64,000 bases of DNA from Pseudomonas sp. (GTDB taxonomy: Bacteria; Pseudomonadota; Gammaproteobacteria; Pseudomonadales; Pseudomonadaceae). Positions 16,460-25,468 of the stretch are shown here, piece after piece. Where the stretch lies: positions 186,001 to 250,000 of the forward strand of contig NZ_PEKX01000012.1 of assembly GCF_002796985.1 (NCBI RefSeq). Reading direction: 5' to 3'. A model generated the notes under the pieces. The model did no database searches. It worked only from the letters and a program-made list of their open reading frames with translations, and was not told where the DNA came from. The position numbers and the translations under genes were made by a program. The number at the start of each line of letters is the position of its first letter. Position 1 is the stretch's first letter.

Positions 16460-17284
16460 TCAGCGACTGGTTACACGCTGATCGAGCAGGATGCGGTTGG
16501 CGATCGACACCAACTCACCCTCGTCTGTCAGCAGGATAGTCTTGATGGTACCAATTTCCTCGATGATGCCTTCGACATCCGCGACTTTCACCTGTTGTCC
16601 GACCTGATACAGCTCTCGTACGTAAATCCCGGCGATGATCTGTCCCGCCACCTCGCGACTGCCCAGCCCCAGCGCCAGAGCGGCGGCAAGACCAATGGTG
16701 ATCAGCACGATGGCGATGATGTAGTTCAGCAGGTCGGTCTTCACCTCGAGCTGACCGATCGCCACCGAGATGCTGATGATGATGACCAGCCACTGGGCGA
16801 CGCGGCCCAGGCCGTTGGAGTACTCCAGACCAACGCCGTCGGCGGCGCCGCGCACCAGGCTGTTGGCCAATTGAGCGAGCAGGATGCCGACGATCAGCAC
16901 CAGCGCCGCGCCGAACACCTTGGGCAAGTACAGCGCAAGCATGTCCAGGGTCGCCGAGACGCGCTGCAGGCCTAGGGATTCCGCCGCCGAGACGAGGAAC
17001 ACCAGCAACACGAACCAGTAGACGATCTTGCCGATCAGGGTCGACACCGGCACCTGGATGCCGGCGCGCGACAGCAGTTTGGTCAGGCCGGTGCCGGCCA
17101 TCAGGCGATCGAGGCCAAGTTTGGCAAGCAGCTTGGACAGCAGTGCATCGAGCAGTTTGGCAACGACGAAGCCGAGCAGCACGATCACCAGCGCGGCGAG
17201 CAGGTTCGGAATGAACCCGGCCAGCTTGCCCCACAGGGTGTTCATGGCGGTGAGCAGGCTTTGCGTCCAGATGTCGAATTGCAT
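16460..17284 (-). CDS. cmpX: MscS-like small-conductance channel CmpX
   Basis: 274 residues. Five hydrophobic segments are visible: one near 20-45 and four between about 80 and 200. Conserved pore and beta domain follow (GLGSREVAGQIIAGIYVRELYQVGQQVKVADVEGIIEEIG), as in MscS-related proteins, ending shortly after in the typical short CmpX C-terminus. Known in P. aeruginosa as a cytoplasmic-membrane protein that affects sigX activity and osmotic shock survival. It begins two bases after crfX ends, so they share an operon. Confidence 0.92.
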   Translation of the reverse strand: MQFDIWTQSLLTAMNTLWGKLAGFIPNLLAALVIVLLGFVVAKLLDALLSKLLAKLGLDRLMAGTGLTKLLSRAGIQVPVSTLIGKIVYWFVLLVFLVSAAESLGLQRVSATLDMLALYLPKVFGAALVLIVGILLAQLANSLVRGAADGVGLEYSNGLGRVAQWLVIIISISVAIGQLEVKTDLLNYIIAIVLITIGLAAALALGLGSREVAGQIIAGIYVRELYQVGQQVKVADVEGIIEEIGTIKTILLTDEGELVSIANRILLDQRVTSR

Positions 17285-17286
17285 GT

Positions 17287-17541
17287 TCAGTCGGCCTTGT
17301 CAGCGGAAGGGGCGGAATTCTGCGCGTGGCGCGAGACGGGTGCAAGGTGCGCGGCGCCACGACTCACGCCAATGGACAGGGCCTGGAACCAGTGCCCCAT
17401 CAGGCTGAACAGGTCGCCTGCGCCCACCTGGCGGTTGGCGGTCTTGAGGACGCGATCCAGGCGCGAGTCGTCTCCCGGCTGTTCCGGGGGCATTCGCAGC
17501 AGATCGCGCAGGGATTCTTCAAATGGGTCGTGCATGCGCAC
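17287..17541 (-). CDS. crfX: Small hypothetical protein CrfX
   Basis: 84 residues with no membrane segment or known domain; begins MRMHDPFEESLRDLLRMPPEQ. Its place between cmaX and cmpX identifies it as the conserved CrfX. A Met at codon 3 is an alternative start. Function is unknown; it is co-transcribed with cmpX in P. aeruginosa under cell-wall stress. Confidence 0.8.
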   Translation of the reverse strand: MRMHDPFEESLRDLLRMPPEQPGDDSRLDRVLKTANRQVGAGDLFSLMGHWFQALSIGVSRGAAHLAPVSRHAQNSAPSADKAD

Positions 17542-17589
17542 CTCGCCTGTGTGAGGTGCTTGACGCCCCCACTACCTCAAAAGTCACAC

Positions 17590-18594
17590 CTAGAGCCAAC
17601 GCAGGCGGCGGAAGATCCACCACTGGAAAGCCACAATCCCGAGAATTGCCACGCAGGCCACGGCGAAGCCGTAGGACGAACCGGAACCGGGAATACCGCC
17701 GACGTTGATGCCCAGGAGCCCGGTCACGAAGCTCATGGGCAGGAAAAAGCCGGTGATGATACCAAGCAGGTACATGGTGCGGTTCATCCGTTCGGTAATT
17801 CGACGATGTTCGGCTTCCTGGATCAGGCTGATGCGCTCGCGCACCAGCTCCAACTCTTCCAGGTTTCGGGTCAGACGGTTGTACAGCTCGTTCCAGTAGT
17901 CGGCGTCGTCGGCCACTGTCCAGGACAGTTTGAACTTGACCATCTGCGAGTAGATTTCCCGCTGCGGCGCCAGGTAGCGGCGCAGACCTGCGGCGCGTCG
18001 TCGCAGGGTTCGTAGCTGGTGCTGGTCGGGGATACTGCGCTCGTCTTCTTCGATTGCCTCTTCCATGGCATCGAGTTGGTCGGCGAGGCTGCCGATCAAC
18101 GTATCGACACGGTCGGTGAGGTAGTGGGCGAGGTACAGCACCACTTCCGAGGCCGTCTTGGGGCCGCGCCCGGCATCCAGGTCCGCGCGCAGGTCAGCCA
18201 CGGCCTTGAGCGGACGCAAGCGCAGGGAGATAACGCGCTGCGACTCGGCGTAGACGCGCAGCGAAACCATGTCCTCAGGCACGGCGCCAGGGTTCAGGTT
18301 GACCCCGCGCAGGAACAGCAGCAAGCGCTCGCCTCCCAGATCCACCAGGCGCGGCCGGGTCGCCTCCTCCAGCAACAGGTCGCAGGCGAACTCATTCAGC
18401 CCGCTGGATTCACGCAGCCACAACTGAGCTTCGGGGACGCCGCGATCCCAATGCACCCAGAGGCTTTCCTCGGGCTTGAGATCCAGCAGCGGCAGTTCGC
18501 TGCGGGTGATCCGCCGACCGCCGCCATGGCCATCCAGCACGAAGCCGTCGATCAGTCCGCGCTCCGTGCCGCTCTCGTACTGCTGCATGCCCAT
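17590..18594 (-). CDS. cmaX: CorA/ZntB-family divalent metal transporter CmaX
   Basis: 334 residues: a large cytoplasmic domain with long helices (about 1-270) and two C-terminal membrane helices. The signature loop reads GLLGINVGGIPG, so the usual Gly-Met-Asn of CorA is Gly-Ile-Asn, and the GGIPG tail is that of ZntB-like transporters. The cargo may therefore be zinc or another metal rather than magnesium. A second CorA relative in this window (55224-56195) keeps the GMN motif. First gene of the cmaX-crfX-cmpX operon. Confidence 0.9.
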   Translation of the reverse strand: MGMQQYESGTERGLIDGFVLDGHGGGRRITRSELPLLDLKPEESLWVHWDRGVPEAQLWLRESSGLNEFACDLLLEEATRPRLVDLGGERLLLFLRGVNLNPGAVPEDMVSLRVYAESQRVISLRLRPLKAVADLRADLDAGRGPKTASEVVLYLAHYLTDRVDTLIGSLADQLDAMEEAIEEDERSIPDQHQLRTLRRRAAGLRRYLAPQREIYSQMVKFKLSWTVADDADYWNELYNRLTRNLEELELVRERISLIQEAEHRRITERMNRTMYLLGIITGFFLPMSFVTGLLGINVGGIPGSGSSYGFAVACVAILGIVAFQWWIFRRLRWL

Positions 18595-18628
18595 TTCCTT
18601 TGCTCAAGGTCGCTGTCGAAAGGCCCAT

Positions 18629-18661
18629 GAAAAATGCCGGAAGCTTTCGCTTCCGGCATTG
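18629..18661. terminator. Terminator after rraA
   Basis: AAAAATGCCGGAAGC / GCTTCCGGCATT hairpin; the minus strand ends in TTTTT, so it stops rraA transcription before cmaX. Confidence 0.85.
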
Positions 18662-18688
18662 ACCCGAACCTCAGCTGGAAGGTTCGAA

Positions 18689-19177
18689 TTATTCCGGCAT
18701 TTTCAACGCTTTAGGCGACACGATAATGCCGTTGTTGTCGGCATAGACGAACTCGCCCGGGCGGAAGGTGATGCCACCGAAGGTCACGGCCACGTTCAGG
18801 TCGCCAATGCCGCGCTTGTCGGTCTTCATCGGGTGGCTGGCCAGCGCCTGCACGCCCAGATCAGTCTGCGCGATCACGTCGACATCACGGATGCAGCCGT
18901 ACACCACGATGCCTTCCCAGCCGCTCTTGGCGGCCTTCTCGGCCAGCATGTCACCCAACAGCGCGCGACGCAGCGAGCCGCCACCATCCACCACCAGCAC
19001 CTTGCCCTTGCCGTCCTTCTCGACCTGCTCCTTGACCAGCGAGTTGTCCTCGAAGCACTTGATAGTGACGATCTCGCCACCGAAGGAGTCCCGCCCGCCG
19101 AAGTTGCTGAACATCGGCTCGACGACCTGGACCAGCTCCGGGTAGGCATCGCACAGATCGGGGGTGACGTAATGCAT
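18689..19177 (-). CDS. rraA: RraA family protein (ribonuclease E regulator or HMG aldolase)
   Basis: 162 residues matching RraA from end to end: VDGGGSLRRALLGDMLA, GWEGIVVYGCIRDVD, GIGDLNVAVTFGG. Residues in DGGGSLRRA and IRDVD form the divalent metal and aldolase active site in related 4-hydroxy-4-methyl-2-oxoglutarate aldolases, so either RNase E inhibition or an aldolase role is possible. The ATG at 19177 has GAGGAG upstream; a longer in-frame start at 19249 is rejected. Confidence 0.85.
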   Translation of the reverse strand: MHYVTPDLCDAYPELVQVVEPMFSNFGGRDSFGGEIVTIKCFEDNSLVKEQVEKDGKGKVLVVDGGGSLRRALLGDMLAEKAAKSGWEGIVVYGCIRDVDVIAQTDLGVQALASHPMKTDKRGIGDLNVAVTFGGITFRPGEFVYADNNGIIVSPKALKMPE

Positions 19178-19273
19178 GGAGACGCTCCTCTTGATGAAAT
19201 CCGCCAGGGCTTCAGGCCGGGATGTGACCGAAAGCCGCAATGGCGTCACAGTCTACTCCCTGCCGCGCCAAGC

Positions 19274-20248
19274 TCAAGCCTGCGCCAGAGCCCCCTGCCC
19301 TGCCGGCAAGGCGCCGTGCTCCAGCCAATGCTGCAACAATGGCCAGACTTCGCGCTGGGCGCCCTTGCTGACCAGCATCTCGACGTGACCGAAATCCTCG
19401 GAGAAGCCCTGGCGCCGCCCCAGATGCAGGTATTCCCGCACGCCGGAGCCGAACTGCTCCAGCAGCTTGCGGCAGGCCCAGGCCGGATCCTGGATATCTC
19501 CGTCGGAGCCGATGGCCAGCACCGGTAGGGAAACCTTCTGCAAACCGCCCCACCAATCGTTGTCCTTCTCGCCGAAGCGACCGAACAGGCTGTACCAATG
19601 CAGGGTTTCCAGGGCGAGCCCCAGCGGCTCGTCCTCCGGACCGCGCTTGAGCCGCGAACCGGACAGCCCGCCCATGCGCTTGAGCAGGAATCGCCCGCCC
19701 CAGGCAATCGGCGGCAGTTTCAGCGGCCAATAGGTGCGACTGACCTGACTGCCGCACAAGGCAATGCTGGCGACCCGGTTCTCATCGAGGTAGCCGCCAC
19801 CCAGCGCAGCCGCCAGAACGATGCCACCCAGCGAGTGACCGACCCAGTGTGGCGCCTGACAGCTCTGCTCGACCACGAACTCGGCAATGGCCGGCAGGTC
19901 GAAGCGGGCGTAGTCCGCCACCCGGTTGCGATCATAGTCGTGGTTGCGCGGTGACAGGCCGTGCCCGCGCATTTCCGCGATCCACACATCAAAGCCAGCG
20001 CGTGCCAGGTATGGTCCCAGACCGAGTCCCTTGGGCGAGTACCAGAAGCGCCGGTTGGAGAAACTGCCGTGCAGCAGGATCACCGGCACGCCCCGGCGCT
20101 CATCCGGCCGCCCCAGACGGGTAACGGCCAGCTCGACGCTGGAGTCCGGGCTGTTGTTCGGTTTGAGGCGGTAGATGTCCTCGGTGAGGTCACCGCGCAG
20201 TTCGGCACTCAGGAGTGCGACGGGGAAAAGTTGACTGCTGCTTTGCAT
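19274..20248 (-). CDS. Alpha/beta-fold hydrolase
   Basis: 324 residues. Alpha/beta hydrolase markers: oxyanion region VILLHGSFSN, nucleophile elbow GHSLGG, acid in IGSDGDIQDP and catalytic His in DFGHVEML. An esterase or lipase is likely; substrate unknown. The ATG at 20248 is chosen because the longer GTG start at 20284 lies within the ppsA terminator hairpin. Located between ppsA and rraA on the same strand. Confidence 0.8.
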   Translation of the reverse strand: MQSSSQLFPVALLSAELRGDLTEDIYRLKPNNSPDSSVELAVTRLGRPDERRGVPVILLHGSFSNRRFWYSPKGLGLGPYLARAGFDVWIAEMRGHGLSPRNHDYDRNRVADYARFDLPAIAEFVVEQSCQAPHWVGHSLGGIVLAAALGGGYLDENRVASIALCGSQVSRTYWPLKLPPIAWGGRFLLKRMGGLSGSRLKRGPEDEPLGLALETLHWYSLFGRFGEKDNDWWGGLQKVSLPVLAIGSDGDIQDPAWACRKLLEQFGSGVREYLHLGRRQGFSEDFGHVEMLVSKGAQREVWPLLQHWLEHGALPAGQGALAQA

Positions 20249-20263
20249 GGAATCGCTTGCATA

Positions 20264-20293
20264 AAAAAGGGCGGGTGAAATCACCCGCCCTCT
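20264..20293 (-). terminator. ppsA intrinsic terminator
   Basis: On the minus strand GGGCGGGTG / CACCCGCCC around ATTT, followed by TTTTTT, 21 bases after the ppsA stop and just before the hydrolase start. Confidence 0.9.
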
Positions 20294-20313
20294 TCAGGAT
20301 GGTGAAGGAACCG

Positions 20314-22683
20314 TCAGGACTGGCCTTCGGCGAGGAAGAACCAGGTGTCGAGGACCGAGTCGGGGTTCAGCGACACGCTCTCGATGCCCTGCTCCATCAG
20401 CCACTTGGCGAGGTCCGGGTGGTCCGACGGGCCCTGGCCGCAGATACCGATGTACTTGCCGGCGCGGTTACAGGCCTGGATGGCGTTGGACAGCAGCTTC
20501 TTCACCGCCGGGTTACGCTCGTCGAACAGGTGCGCGACGATGCCCGAGTCACGATCCAGGCCCAGGGTCAGCTGGGTCAGGTCGTTGGAGCCGATGGAGA
20601 AGCCATCGAAGAATTCGAGGAACTCGTCAGCCAGCAGGGCGTTGGACGGCAGCTCGCACATCATGATGACGCGCAGGTCGTTCTCGCCACGCTTGAGACC
20701 GTTGGTGGCCAGCAGGTCGACAACTTGCGAGGCCTCGCCCAGGGTCCGCACGAACGGCACCATCAGTTCGACGTTGGTCAGGCCCATCTCGTTGCGAACC
20801 TTCTTCATCGCGCGGCATTCGAGCTCGAAGCAGTCGCGGAAGGATTCGCTGATGTAGCGCGAGGCGCCACGGAAGCCGAGCATCGGGTTCTCTTCTTCCG
20901 GCTCGTAGAGCTTGCCGCCGATCAGGTTGGCGTACTCGTTGGACTTGAAGTCCGACAGACGCACGATGACCTTCTTCGGCCAGAAAGCGGCGGCCAGGGT
21001 GCTGACGCCCTCGACCAGCTTCTCGACGTAGAAGCCGACCGGATCGTCATAACCGGCGATGCGCTTCTCGACGCTTTCCTTGATGTCCGCCGGCAGGCTG
21101 GAGAAGTTCAGCAGCGCCTTCGGGTGCACGCCGATCATGCGGTTGATGATGAATTCCAGGCGGGCCAGGCCCACACCTTCGTTCGGCAGCTGGGCGAAGT
21201 CGAAGGCGCGGTCCGGGTTGCCGACGTTCATCATGATCTTGAACGGAAGATCGGGCATGGCGTCGACCGAGTTCTGACGGATGTCGAAGCCCAGTTCGCC
21301 TTCGTAGATCAGGCCGGTGTCGCCTTCGGCGCAGGATACGGTCACGCGCTGGCCATCCTTGAGCGCCGCGGTAGCGTTGCCACAGCCAACGACTGCCGGG
21401 ATACCCAGTTCACGGGCAATGATCGCGGCGTGGCAGGTTCGGCCGCCACGGTTGGTGACGATGGCGCTGGCGCGCTTCATCACGGGTTCCCAGTCCGGGT
21501 CGGTCATGTCGGAGACCAGTACGTCGCCCGGCTGAACCTTGTCCATCTCGGAAACGTCACGAATCACCTTCACCGGGCCTGCGCCGATGCGCTGGCCGAT
21601 CGCACGACCTTCAACCAGGACCTTGCCTTTTTCCTTGAGCAGGTAGCGTTCCATCACATTGGCGCTGGAACGGCTCTTCACGGTTTCCGGGCGGGCCTGC
21701 ACGATGTACAGCTTGCCGTCGTCACCGTCTTTGGCCCACTCGATGTCCATCGGACGCTCGTAGTGCTTCTCGATGATCAGGGCCTGCTTGGCCAGCTCGG
21801 TCACTTCCGCGTCGGACAGGGCGAAGCGCGCACGATCAGCCTTCTCCACGTCGACCACCTTGACCGATTTGCCGGCCTTGGCTTCGTCGCCGTAGATCAT
21901 CTTGATCGCCTTGCTGCCCAGGTTGCGACGCAGGATCGCCGGGCGGCCGGCTTCCAGGGTCGGCTTGTGCACGTAGAACTCGTCGGGGTTCACGGCGCCC
22001 TGCACCACGGTCTCTCCGAGGCCGTAGGCGCCAGTGATGAACACCACGTCACGGAAACCGGACTCGGTGTCCAGGGTGAACATCACGCCGGCGGTGCCGG
22101 TTTCCGAGCGGACCATGCGCTGTACGCCAGCGGACAGGGCGACCAGTTTGTGGTCGAAGCCCTGGTGCACGCGGTAGGCGATGGCACGGTCGTTGAAGAG
22201 GGAGGCGAAGACTTCCTTGGCCGCGCGGATCACGTTATCCACGCCGCGGATGTTCAGGAAGGTCTCCTGCTGGCCGGCGAAGGAGGCGTCCGGCAGGTCT
22301 TCGGCGGTGGCGGAGGAACGCACGGCCACGGCCATGTTGTCGTTGCTGCCGGCCATCTCGGCGAAGGCCTTGCGAATCTCGGCATCGAGGCGAGTGGGGA
22401 ACTCGGCGTCCATTACCCACTGGCGGATCTGCGCGCCGGTCTTGGCCAGGGCGTTGACGTCATCCACATCGAGGGCGTCGAGGGCCGCATGGATGCGCTC
22501 GTTCAGGCCGCTCTGCTCGAGGAAGTCACGGTAGGCCTGGGCGGTAGTGGCGAAGCCACCCGGTACGGAAACGCCGGCACCGGCGAGGTTACTGATCATT
22601 TCGCCCAGGGATGCGTTCTTGCCCCCCACATGTTCGACATCGTGGACGCCGAGCTTATCGAGGGAAACTACGTACTCTACCAA
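20314..22683 (-). CDS. ppsA: Phosphoenolpyruvate synthase
   Basis: 789 residues, full length. N-terminal ATP-grasp domain (HVGGKNASLGEM at the start), central swivelling domain with the phosphorylated His in GGRTCHAAI near residue 420, and C-terminal PEP-binding TIM barrel with the catalytic Cys in ICGQGPSDHP. It converts pyruvate and ATP to PEP, AMP and phosphate during gluconeogenesis. Divergent from its regulatory kinase-phosphatase gene, with 166 bases between them. Confidence 0.96.
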   Translation of the reverse strand: MVEYVVSLDKLGVHDVEHVGGKNASLGEMISNLAGAGVSVPGGFATTAQAYRDFLEQSGLNERIHAALDALDVDDVNALAKTGAQIRQWVMDAEFPTRLDAEIRKAFAEMAGSNDNMAVAVRSSATAEDLPDASFAGQQETFLNIRGVDNVIRAAKEVFASLFNDRAIAYRVHQGFDHKLVALSAGVQRMVRSETGTAGVMFTLDTESGFRDVVFITGAYGLGETVVQGAVNPDEFYVHKPTLEAGRPAILRRNLGSKAIKMIYGDEAKAGKSVKVVDVEKADRARFALSDAEVTELAKQALIIEKHYERPMDIEWAKDGDDGKLYIVQARPETVKSRSSANVMERYLLKEKGKVLVEGRAIGQRIGAGPVKVIRDVSEMDKVQPGDVLVSDMTDPDWEPVMKRASAIVTNRGGRTCHAAIIARELGIPAVVGCGNATAALKDGQRVTVSCAEGDTGLIYEGELGFDIRQNSVDAMPDLPFKIMMNVGNPDRAFDFAQLPNEGVGLARLEFIINRMIGVHPKALLNFSSLPADIKESVEKRIAGYDDPVGFYVEKLVEGVSTLAAAFWPKKVIVRLSDFKSNEYANLIGGKLYEPEEENPMLGFRGASRYISESFRDCFELECRAMKKVRNEMGLTNVELMVPFVRTLGEASQVVDLLATNGLKRGENDLRVIMMCELPSNALLADEFLEFFDGFSIGSNDLTQLTLGLDRDSGIVAHLFDERNPAVKKLLSNAIQACNRAGKYIGICGQGPSDHPDLAKWLMEQGIESVSLNPDSVLDTWFFLAEGQS

Positions 22684-22849
22684 GGTGATCTCTCCACTAG
22701 GTGTTGGAAAAGGTCATACACGTCGGGGCGGCCCCACCCTGTCTGGCCGGAGCCGGAAAAATGGGTGAGAATGCCCCGGCAAAGGGCCTTGCAAACGCGG
22801 GGCCTATCATAACCAGGATTCGATCCTACCTATAAGGCCCGCAGCGCAC

Positions 22850-23668
22850 ATGAAACGAACTGCATTTTTCATTTCCGACGGCACCGGCATCACTGCCGAA
22901 ACCCTCGGCCAGAGCCTTCTGGCGCAGTTCGAGAACATCAACTTCACCAAACTGACGCGACCTTACATCGATACCGAAGAAAAGGCGCGCGTCATGGTAC
23001 AGCAAATCAACCGGGCTGCGGAGGCGGACGGGGCGAGACCGATCATCTTCGATACCATCGTCAATCGTGAGATCCGCTCGGTCCTGGCGCAATCCAACGG
23101 TTTCATGATTGACATCTTCTCGACCTTTTTGTCCCCGCTCGAGCAAGAATTATCCTCAGACTCATCGTATTCCGTCGGAAAATCCCACAGCATCGGCCAC
23201 AACCCGCACTACATGGAGCGGATCGATGCGGTGAACTTCGCCCTCGATAACGACGACGGCGCCCGCACCCATTATTACGACAAGGCCGACCTGATCCTGG
23301 TCGGTGTGTCGCGCTCGGGCAAGACCCCGACCTGCCTTTATATGGCGTTGCAGTACGGCATCCGCGCGGCGAACTATCCGCTGACTGAAGAAGACATGGA
23401 GCGCCTGCAACTGCCCAATGCGCTCAAGCCTTACAAGCACAAGCTGTTCGGCCTGACCATCGATCCCGAACGGCTCACTTCCATCCGCAATGAACGCAAG
23501 CCCAACAGCCGCTACGCCAGCTTCGCCCAGTGCGAGTTCGAGGTCCGCGAGGTGGAGAACCTGTTCCGCCGCGAGAACATCGCCTATATCAACTCCACCC
23601 ATTTCTCCGTGGAAGAAATTTCCGCGAAGATCCTCGTCGAAAAGGGTGTGGAACGCCGGCTAAAGTAA
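22850..23668 (+). CDS. ppsR: PEP synthase regulatory protein (kinase / pyrophosphorylase)
   Basis: 272 residues of the DUF299 family. It opens TAFFISDGTGITAETLGQSL and has the P-loop GVSRSGKTPT at about 152-161. The family uses ADP to phosphorylate, and inorganic phosphate to dephosphorylate, a Thr next to the catalytic His of PEP synthase. Its place head-to-head with ppsA supports PEP synthase rather than PPDK as the target. Confidence 0.93.
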   Translation: MKRTAFFISDGTGITAETLGQSLLAQFENINFTKLTRPYIDTEEKARVMVQQINRAAEADGARPIIFDTIVNREIRSVLAQSNGFMIDIFSTFLSPLEQELSSDSSYSVGKSHSIGHNPHYMERIDAVNFALDNDDGARTHYYDKADLILVGVSRSGKTPTCLYMALQYGIRAANYPLTEEDMERLQLPNALKPYKHKLFGLTIDPERLTSIRNERKPNSRYASFAQCEFEVREVENLFRRENIAYINSTHFSVEEISAKILVEKGVERRLK

Positions 23669-23823
23669 CGGCTTCCGCTCGGCAAATCGCCCCAACCGAC
23701 GGTCGGCAATACCGGCCGTTCGACTTTCTGCAGCCTCTCGCGAGTACGCCTATCATTCTCTGAACCCGCGTTTTACCCGTGGCAGTTTTCACGGATCGGG
23801 CATTCCCGGCACAGGAGAGCGCC

Positions 23824-25458
23824 ATGCGAGAATGTCAGTACCTGATTCTGGTTGCCTTGTTGGTGGTGGCAGGTTGCGACTCGGGCGACAAGCCCGGCGC
23901 CAAGGCCGCTACGCCTGCCCCCTCACCCGCCAGCCAGCCCGCCGCCCCCACACCACCACCAGCGCCCCCGCCGGCACCGGCACCGGCAACGCCTGCCCCA
24001 GCGGCAGCACCGACGGCCCCCTCCCAGACGGTGTTCACCGTCGAGGAGCTGGACCAGATGCTCGCCCCGCTAGCGCTGTATCCCGACTCGCTGCTGGCGC
24101 AGGTGCTGATGGCGACCACCTACCCCGGCAACGTGGCCGATGCTGCGGCCTGGTCAAAAGCTCACCCCAAAGCGGTGGGCGATGATGCGGTGAAGCAGGT
24201 CGCCGACCAGCCGTGGGACCCAAGCGTCCAGTCCCTGGTCGCCTTCCCCCTGGTGCTGGCGACGCTGGGGCAGGACCCGGTCTGGGTGCAACGCGTCGGC
24301 GATGCCTTCCTGGCCCAGCCCGAGGCGGTGATGGATTCGATCCAGCGCCTGCGCCGCCAGGCCCAGGCCGCCGGCAATCTGCAGTCGAACGAACAGCAGA
24401 CCGTCACCCTCAAGCCTGCCGCCCAGCCCGCCCCGGCACAACCGGCTTCCGGCGGGGATACCGTTGTGGTGCAGCAACCGGCACCGGCGCAGACGATCAT
24501 CATCGAGCCGACCGATCCGCAGGTGGTCTACGTCCCCAGCTATAACCCCACGCAGGTCTATGGCACTTGGGCGTACCCGTCCAGCCCTCCGGCCTACTAC
24601 CCGCCGCCGCCCGAATATCCTGTTGCCACCGCGCTGGCCACCGGCTTGGCGTTCGGCGCAGGTGTCGCTATCGTCGGTTCGCTCTGGGGCGACTGCGACT
24701 GGGATGACCATGAGATCGACGTCGACGTGGAGCACCACAACGACTTCAATCGCAACGTCAACGTCAACCGCGAGTTCAACAGCAACCGGAACATCAACGG
24801 CAACCGCACCAAGTGGCAGCACAACCCGACCTACCGCAATGGCGTGCCCTACCGCGACGCCACCAGTCGCGCGCAGTACAACCGCCGCCTCGCTGGTGGC
24901 GAGCAGCGCGAAGCAATGCGCGGCTTCGACTCGAACCGCGCGCAGGAGCGCGCGCAGGCCAGGGAAAGCCTGACCCAACGAGGCATTGCCCCGCCGGCGG
25001 CGAACAACATGCAGGCCCGCGAGCGTGCCCAGGCAGCGACTCGCGACCTGCGGGACAATCCGCAGGCCCTCCAGCGCGCACAGCAAGGCAACCGCGAAGC
25101 TCGCGACAACGCCCAAGCTCGTGAACGTGCGCAGGCCGCCACCCGCGAACTGAACCGCACTCCCGACAACCGTCAGCGTGCCCAGAACATGGCGCAGAAC
25201 CGCAATAGCCAAACGCAGCAGCGGCCACGCGTGCAGAACAACCAGCAGATCCGCCAACAGGCGCGCCAGCAGCACGCCCGCACACAGGCCCCGCGCAATA
25301 ATGCCTTCGCCGGCGCCAACAACCCGAGGCAGTCCCGCGAGCTCGCCAACCGCGGCCAGGCCAGCCGAGCCGTCGCCAGCCGTCCGCAGGCGGCGCGTGC
25401 CGGCCACACCGTACAACGCCCTGCCCGCGCGCTTTCCGGCGGCGGCCGGCACCGCTAG
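23824..25458 (+). CDS. DUF3300 lipoprotein with low-complexity C-terminus
   Basis: 544 residues. A lipoprotein signal peptide ends in the lipobox VAGC. A Pro/Ala-rich linker (about 25-65) leads to the DUF3300 domain (about 70-190: LDQMLAPLALYPDSLLAQVLMA, QPWDPSVQSLVAFP). Next come VVYVPSYNPTQVYG, a short membrane-like ATALATGLAFGAGVAIVGSLWG, and a long Arg/Ala/Gln/Asn-rich tail with repeated RERAQAATR units. Function unknown; likely envelope-bound. Start chosen at 23824 for the lipobox; an upstream in-frame GTG at 23779 would spoil it. It precedes a DUF2950 gene by 10 bases. Confidence 0.82.
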   Translation: MRECQYLILVALLVVAGCDSGDKPGAKAATPAPSPASQPAAPTPPPAPPPAPAPATPAPAAAPTAPSQTVFTVEELDQMLAPLALYPDSLLAQVLMATTYPGNVADAAAWSKAHPKAVGDDAVKQVADQPWDPSVQSLVAFPLVLATLGQDPVWVQRVGDAFLAQPEAVMDSIQRLRRQAQAAGNLQSNEQQTVTLKPAAQPAPAQPASGGDTVVVQQPAPAQTIIIEPTDPQVVYVPSYNPTQVYGTWAYPSSPPAYYPPPPEYPVATALATGLAFGAGVAIVGSLWGDCDWDDHEIDVDVEHHNDFNRNVNVNREFNSNRNINGNRTKWQHNPTYRNGVPYRDATSRAQYNRRLAGGEQREAMRGFDSNRAQERAQARESLTQRGIAPPAANNMQARERAQAATRDLRDNPQALQRAQQGNREARDNAQARERAQAATRELNRTPDNRQRAQNMAQNRNSQTQQRPRVQNNQQIRQQARQQHARTQAPRNNAFAGANNPRQSRELANRGQASRAVASRPQAARAGHTVQRPARALSGGGRHR

Positions 25459-25468
25459 GAGACGAGCC

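Noticed and set aside
20215..22812. Plus-strand open frame of 865 codons opposite ppsA
   Set aside because: Shadow of ppsA; its sequence is rich in His, Asp, Val and Gly with no domain, typical of antisense frames in GC-rich DNA.
23879..24030. Tandem repeat in the Pro/Ala linker of the DUF3300 gene
   Set aside because: It is low-complexity coding sequence (Pro/Ala codons), not a DNA repeat with a fixed unit.
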